From an uncultured Clostridia bacterium (GTDB lineage: Bacteria; Bacillota; Clostridia; Saccharofermentanales; Saccharofermentanaceae): a DNA stretch of 64,000 bases. The position numbers and the translations under genes are program-made. The DNA lies in assembly GCA_946403085.1 (NCBI GenBank), contig CAMIYM010000002.1, positions 62,001 through 126,000 of the forward strand, written 5' to 3'. A model generated the notes under the pieces. That model saw nothing but the letters and a program-made list of their open reading frames with translations. It made no database searches and was not told the DNA's origin. Positions 59,907-64,000 of the stretch are shown piece after piece (positions within the stretch are counted from its first letter, which is position 1; every line of letters starts with the position of its first letter).

Positions 59907-60293
59907 ATGACCAGACTCGAATATCTCAAATCGCCTGAAATGACACCTATCCGCAAGAACATTAACTCCTGCGCGATCATCGGTTATGTAATTGCAGCTC
60001 TTTCAATAGTGCTTAATCTTTTCGTATATAACAATCCGTATGGCCTCATCGACTGTGCGCTGATCGTTATATGTTCCCTTCTCATCCATCTCCTTCAGAG
60101 CAGAGTTGCTGCCATCATTCTTACTGCATACGCTGCACTTAACGTTATCGTCGTAACCATCCAGACAGGAAGACTTGGCGGATGGTGGATCGCTCTCGTA
60201 GGCGTATATGCGATCATCTATACCTTCAAGTTCCAGAGCAGCTGGAAGAAGGTTAAGGAAAACGGCCCTGTAGATATCAATCTTCCCCAGTAA
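59907..60293 (+). CDS. Hypothetical small membrane protein
   Basis: GGGAGG SD before ATG 59907; hydrophobic segments. Confidence 0.65.
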   Translation: MTRLEYLKSPEMTPIRKNINSCAIIGYVIAALSIVLNLFVYNNPYGLIDCALIVICSLLIHLLQSRVAAIILTAYAALNVIVVTIQTGRLGGWWIALVGVYAIIYTFKFQSSWKKVKENGPVDINLPQ

Positions 60294-60297
60294 CGCC

Positions 60298-60663
60298 ATG
60301 GACCTTAAACGCTTACCCTATCAGCTCACTGTATGTAAAGTAAAAACCGTCACAGACCTTGTGGCTGACAAAGATTTCTGGTTCGCTGCAAGAACAGATG
60401 AAGAGATCTCCCTTGTCTGCAAGACATCTGATGTACCCTCTGAGACTCTCGAGAGAGATGACGGCTGGAAGGGCTTCCGTATAGAAGGCGTGCTCGACTT
60501 CTCGCTTATCGGCATCCTGTCGAAGATCTCAGCAATCCTTGCTGACAACAAGATCGGTATTTTCGCTGTGTCGACTTACAACACCGACTATATCCTCGTC
60601 AAAGAGGAGAACTTCGAGAAGGCCTTATCCGTACTGAGCGAAAACGGATACAACATCATCTGA
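60298..60663 (+). CDS. ACT domain protein (CASTOR/ACT_7-like)
   Basis: FRIEGVLDFSLIGILSKISAILADNKIGIFAVSTYNTDYILVKEENFEKAL. Confidence 0.8.
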   Translation: MDLKRLPYQLTVCKVKTVTDLVADKDFWFAARTDEEISLVCKTSDVPSETLERDDGWKGFRIEGVLDFSLIGILSKISAILADNKIGIFAVSTYNTDYILVKEENFEKALSVLSENGYNII

Positions 60664-60681
60664 GATTTTAACCCAAAAACT

Positions 60682-60717
60682 AAAAGGTTGCCTCAAATAA
60701 TATGAGACAACCTTTTC
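60682..60717 (+). terminator. Rho-independent terminator
   Basis: AAAAGGTTGCCTCA / TGAGACAACCTTTT. Confidence 0.85.
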
Positions 60718-60735
60718 TATTTGATCAGTCAATTC

Positions 60736-61935
60736 TTACTGCACCACGATCTGGAATGCCGGATGTTCACCTTTTGAGTTGCTTCCGGAAACTACAGTTA
60801 CCGTATAATGATCTGCCTTAAGATCAACATTATAAGTCAGTGTACGGAGCTTTCCATCCGGAACCTCTGCATCGATAACGCTGCTGCCCTTGTCTCCGTC
60901 GATCTTTATCTTGTAATCGCCTTCTGCATTTGTAACCACAACAACGATCGTGGCACTGCGGTCTTTCTCGACATCAAATGTAACAAGTTCACTGTCTTTG
61001 TTTTCTTCTTCGATCTGGAAGCTGACCGTGGAGTTAACGAGCATGTTTTTCGAAGCCGTAACTGCTGTCATCGCAATACCTGATATGAGCATTACTGCAG
61101 ATAAGATTCCGGCATAGAGGAATCTGATCTTCTTGTGGCCCTGGGGATAGAGGAGCATCAGTCCCAATGTGATGATGAAAGGTGATGCGACGCCCATAAT
61201 AAGGTATGTGCCGAGAAGTGAAGAGTAATCAATATTTGAAACGCTTACCTCAGATACAGCAGACTTTCCAAGATAGGTTACCGTTACAGAGATCATGTTG
61301 TTTGTGAAGTGCATGATCATCGACAGAAGGATATTGTTCTTCTTTACGACAACATAGCTGAGTATGAGACCTAAGAACATTGTTGTCAGGAATCTTAATA
61401 CTGACATGTGGTTGATTCCGAAAAAAAGACCCATGATAAGTACGATTACCCAGTCATGCTTTAAGCTTCTGAAGTTGCTTAAGATGGCACCTCTGTGGAT
61501 GGCTTCCTCGCAGATTGCAGGCAATAGTGCGACTACGAGAGCTGCGACAGGAAAGCTCATGCTCTCATATAAGAATGAATTCAGATCTCCTACCTCAGAT
61601 ACACTCTGCGGGAAGATGGTTCCTGTGATTGCCACAGCGATCATCGAGACCGGAAAAGCTCCCAGTATCAGTAAGATGCATCCGAAGATATCTCTTACCT
61701 TAACCTTCTTTACCGGAAATACCTCCTTGATCTTCACCCTTGTTATAAGGCAGTAGATAACTGCCATTGCAAGGAATGCAAGTTCCGTGATTATAAGTCC
61801 GGGTATTCCAAGGTTCTGCTGCAAAGGTGCACATACCAGGATGAAAAACGCCATCAGTACTCCAAAGAGCACGAAGCCCATCCATGGGCGCAGTCTGCCC
61901 TGATCACTTAATTTTTCCATAAGTAATTCCTCCAT
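60736..61935 (-). CDS. CPBP/CAAX-type intramembrane metalloprotease with C-terminal extracytoplasmic domain
   Basis: PAICEEAIHRGAILSNFR; FFGINHMSVLRF; HFTNN; paralogue of 42462..43427. Confidence 0.87.
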   Translation of the reverse strand: MEELLMEKLSDQGRLRPWMGFVLFGVLMAFFILVCAPLQQNLGIPGLIITELAFLAMAVIYCLITRVKIKEVFPVKKVKVRDIFGCILLILGAFPVSMIAVAITGTIFPQSVSEVGDLNSFLYESMSFPVAALVVALLPAICEEAIHRGAILSNFRSLKHDWVIVLIMGLFFGINHMSVLRFLTTMFLGLILSYVVVKKNNILLSMIMHFTNNMISVTVTYLGKSAVSEVSVSNIDYSSLLGTYLIMGVASPFIITLGLMLLYPQGHKKIRFLYAGILSAVMLISGIAMTAVTASKNMLVNSTVSFQIEEENKDSELVTFDVEKDRSATIVVVVTNAEGDYKIKIDGDKGSSVIDAEVPDGKLRTLTYNVDLKADHYTVTVVSGSNSKGEHPAFQIVVQ

Positions 61936-61972
61936 ATTTGCGGTTATTATTAAATATTGTTTTTGTGATTAT

Positions 61973-62548
61973 TTATTCGTGGATCGCACGTTCCTTCTTA
62001 AGGCGGTTGATCTTAATAATGGTCTTTACCGAAGCTGTAACAGCCGCTGCACATAAAGCAAACATTGCTATAGAGCACATCAGGTTAAGAACTGCTAATG
62101 AATTCGTAAAAGCGGAAGTTATTACTATCGACAGATTAAGAACTGCTGCGAAAAGCATCAGTGCTACGCAGAAGATAAGATAACCGAGTGTGACCTTAAG
62201 ACAGTTGATCTGGGAATCAATATCCGAATACAGTTCGATCCCGTTAGGATAATCTTCTGAAAGAGCTCTTGCGTAGACCCAGCATCTGCCAGGATAGTTT
62301 ATCCAGCAGACAACCTTTATTCCCATCTCTTCAAGGAACCTGAAATACTTCTGATTCTCTGCACTGTAAGCAGATCCCTTAAGGAACAGTTCCTTATACT
62401 TATACTTGTTTGCTTCTGTCTCTTCGAATTCAAAAGTCAGTCTTCCAGCATGTTCAAGAGAATATCCGTGTGAAGCCATCTCATTGATCCAAGCCTCTTC
62501 TTTCTCGAGTTCCCAGATCCAGAAAATCTTATGAATGACTCTGCGCAT
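61973..62548 (-). CDS. DUF2812 domain membrane protein
   Basis: MRRVIHKIFWIWELEKEEAWINEMASHGYSLEHAG; directly follows padR-like gene. Confidence 0.8.
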   Translation of the reverse strand: MRRVIHKIFWIWELEKEEAWINEMASHGYSLEHAGRLTFEFEETEANKYKYKELFLKGSAYSAENQKYFRFLEEMGIKVVCWINYPGRCWVYARALSEDYPNGIELYSDIDSQINCLKVTLGYLIFCVALMLFAAVLNLSIVITSAFTNSLAVLNLMCSIAMFALCAAAVTASVKTIIKINRLKKERAIHE

Positions 62549-62549
62549 A

Positions 62550-62861
62550 TCAGTTTCCTCCCAAAATCCTCTTGCCGTTATCAACGAGTTCAGAGAGCCT
62601 TGCAAGTTCTTCTTTGAGCACGGTCAGACCATTTCCGGTGATCACATACTCTTTCTTGCGGCTTTCCGGATTCTCCGGCAGAGCATCTATCCATCCCTTC
62701 TCAACGAGCGAATTAAGCGCTCCGTATAATGTACCCGCGGCGAGCTTCACCCGCCCTCCTGACAGTTCTTCCACATTCTGGATTATTCCGTATCCGTGAA
62801 GCGGTTTCTGAAGCGACAACAATATGTAGAAGACTGCTTCGGTTAACGCTAACTGTGGCAT
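62550..62861 (-). CDS. PadR family transcriptional regulator
   Basis: EAVFYILLSLQKPLHGYGIIQNVEELSGGRVKLAAGTLYGALNSLVEKGWI. Confidence 0.92.
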   Translation of the reverse strand: MPQLALTEAVFYILLSLQKPLHGYGIIQNVEELSGGRVKLAAGTLYGALNSLVEKGWIDALPENPESRKKEYVITGNGLTVLKEELARLSELVDNGKRILGGN

Positions 62862-62877
62862 ATCCTTATTCCTCCTT

Positions 62878-62935
62878 TATATCGGCTTCCGATATATCGT
62901 ATCCCGAGTATATCGCCTGCCGATATAGTTGTCAA
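62878..62935 (-). promoter_or_regulatory. padR operon promoter with two TATATCG-N5-CGATATA dyads
   Basis: TTGACA (62930-62935) - 17 nt - TATACT (62907-62912); dyads 62878-62896 and 62909-62927. Confidence 0.8.
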
Positions 62936-63102
62936 GTACCAATCGCATACTTTTCGAAAACAGGATATTCTCCGATAATCAACACCTGCATCCCGGTCTG
63001 TTGCTTAAGCGATAAAAGAACCCGGTATTGTTCATAGTACGGCGCCTTCAGCGATGGTTAAATATGCACATCAAACAACCAAGCGAAAGGCGGGAACATA
63101 AA

Positions 63103-63378
63103 ATGAGAGCAATGAATATACCGGTTAAGAAGCTTGAGATCGAAGATCTCGAACAGATAAGCGGAGGAAGTACCGCTATCAGCCCCAGGATCTTATATGC
63201 AAACGATACTTTGATCCAGAGCACGAGCTTTACAACTGAACAAGCAGTAACAATGGGCAAAGTCTATAACGATGTTTTCGAGAAGGTAAAGGACTTTTTC
63301 GCCGGTGTTCCGAAGCTCTGTGCCGACACTAGGGTAATGCCAGTAATTATCTCACACATCACAAGTCTTCACTGTTGA
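63103..63378 (+). CDS. Double-glycine leader peptide (bacteriocin/RiPP-like precursor candidate)
   Basis: LEIEDLEQISGG matches the L-12/(E,D)-8/L-7/I-4/GG leader consensus; 69-aa core with two Cys; starts 63103 or 63112. Confidence 0.65.
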   Translation: MRAMNIPVKKLEIEDLEQISGGSTAISPRILYANDTLIQSTSFTTEQAVTMGKVYNDVFEKVKDFFAGVPKLCADTRVMPVIISHITSLHC

Positions 63379-63562
63379 TCTGAAGACTTGGATCCCATAT
63401 AGCGATAGCACAAACGGCTGAGGTTTTTTCGATCCGACCAGGCCTGCCGGCTTAAGCGCCGCATGCCAAAGGATATGAAGCACAGGAGCGGGACCTTTCC
63501 CATCTCCCCCCTTCCCCCATACAAAACGTCCTGCTCCAATCGTGCGATTCGCAACACTAAAA

Positions 63563-63607
63563 AATACGGCAGCGGATTTGGCGGAGAGCCTTATCCAATG
63601 CCGCATT
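63563..63607 (-). terminator. Terminator downstream of the EAL gene
   Basis: AATGCGGCA...TGCCGTATT stem with inner GGAT/ATCC and GGC/GCC, followed by TTTTTT on minus strand. Confidence 0.75.
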
Positions 63608-63641
63608 TTAGTTGCATCTTACCTATAACCGTTAAGCCCGG

Positions 63642-64000
63642 TTATGTGATTATCAGTTCATCCTTTGACATGATCAGGTCTTCGAATTCATCGACCGGTA
63701 TGGGCTTCGAGAAGTAATAACCCTGGAAGAGCTTGCATCCCTTTGCTACCAGGAAATCGTACTGGTCACGTGTCTCGACACCTTCTGTAAGGGAAGTCAT
63801 ACCGAGATCCAATGAGAGATTGATGACATTCTTTACGATGGTATCTGCCTTCTGAATATCATCGGATTTGCCGAGGAAGTTCATGTCGATCTTGAGGACA
63901 TCAACAGGAATGTTCTTAAGCATGTTGAGTGAGGAATAACCGCTTCCGAAGTCGTCCATCTCCACGACGAATCCGTAATCTCTGAACTCATCCATGATGG
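63642..64000 (-). CDS. EAL-domain cyclic-di-GMP phosphodiesterase, C-terminal part (runs off window)
   Basis: VEMDDFGSGYSSLNMLKNIPVDVLKID; LTEGVET; CKLFQGYYFSKP. Confidence 0.9.
   Translation of the reverse strand, partial: IMDEFRDYGFVVEMDDFGSGYSSLNMLKNIPVDVLKIDMNFLGKSDDIQKADTIVKNVINLSLDLGMTSLTEGVETRDQYDFLVAKGCKLFQGYYFSKPIPVDEFEDLIMSKDELIIT

Noticed and set aside
63400-63620. GC-rich structured stretch suspected to be a novel ncRNA
   Set aside because: The strongest structure is well explained as the minus-strand terminator of the EAL gene (stem plus TTTTTT); the remainder lacks clear support

Overview
The window is 64 kb of a low-to-moderate GC, probably Clostridia-like chromosome; this taxonomic guess is inference from gene families and signals only. 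It is densely coding. About 60 CDSs are supportable. I saw no rRNA, tRNA, CRISPR array, transposase or phage module. Recurring themes: four GGDEF proteins plus a truncated EAL protein; many zinc-ribbon proteins; several lipoproteins; two CPBP/CAAX proteases; two MATE transporters; and a run of minus-strand genes at 17-23.4 kb with immunity-type domains (DUF4272, DUF2185/Imm33-like, two SUFU-like). The most interesting signals are not in the ORF list or are poorly explained by it. (1) A 27-codon ORF with its own promoter and SD sits just upstream of a terminator hairpin and a GNAT pair (13.3-13.5 kb). (2) There is an orphan double-glycine-leader peptide gene (63.1 kb). (3) A dispersed double-hairpin repeat (39.1 and 55.85 kb) has a second copy embedded in a larger AAATGGTG/CACCATTT hairpin array. 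(4) A PadR promoter carries two identical TATATCG-N5-CGATATA dyads 31 bp apart. (5) The immunity-domain gene cluster has no toxin in view. (6) A LacI-type sensor is fused directly to GGDEF. All family calls are by eye from motifs; no searches were run.
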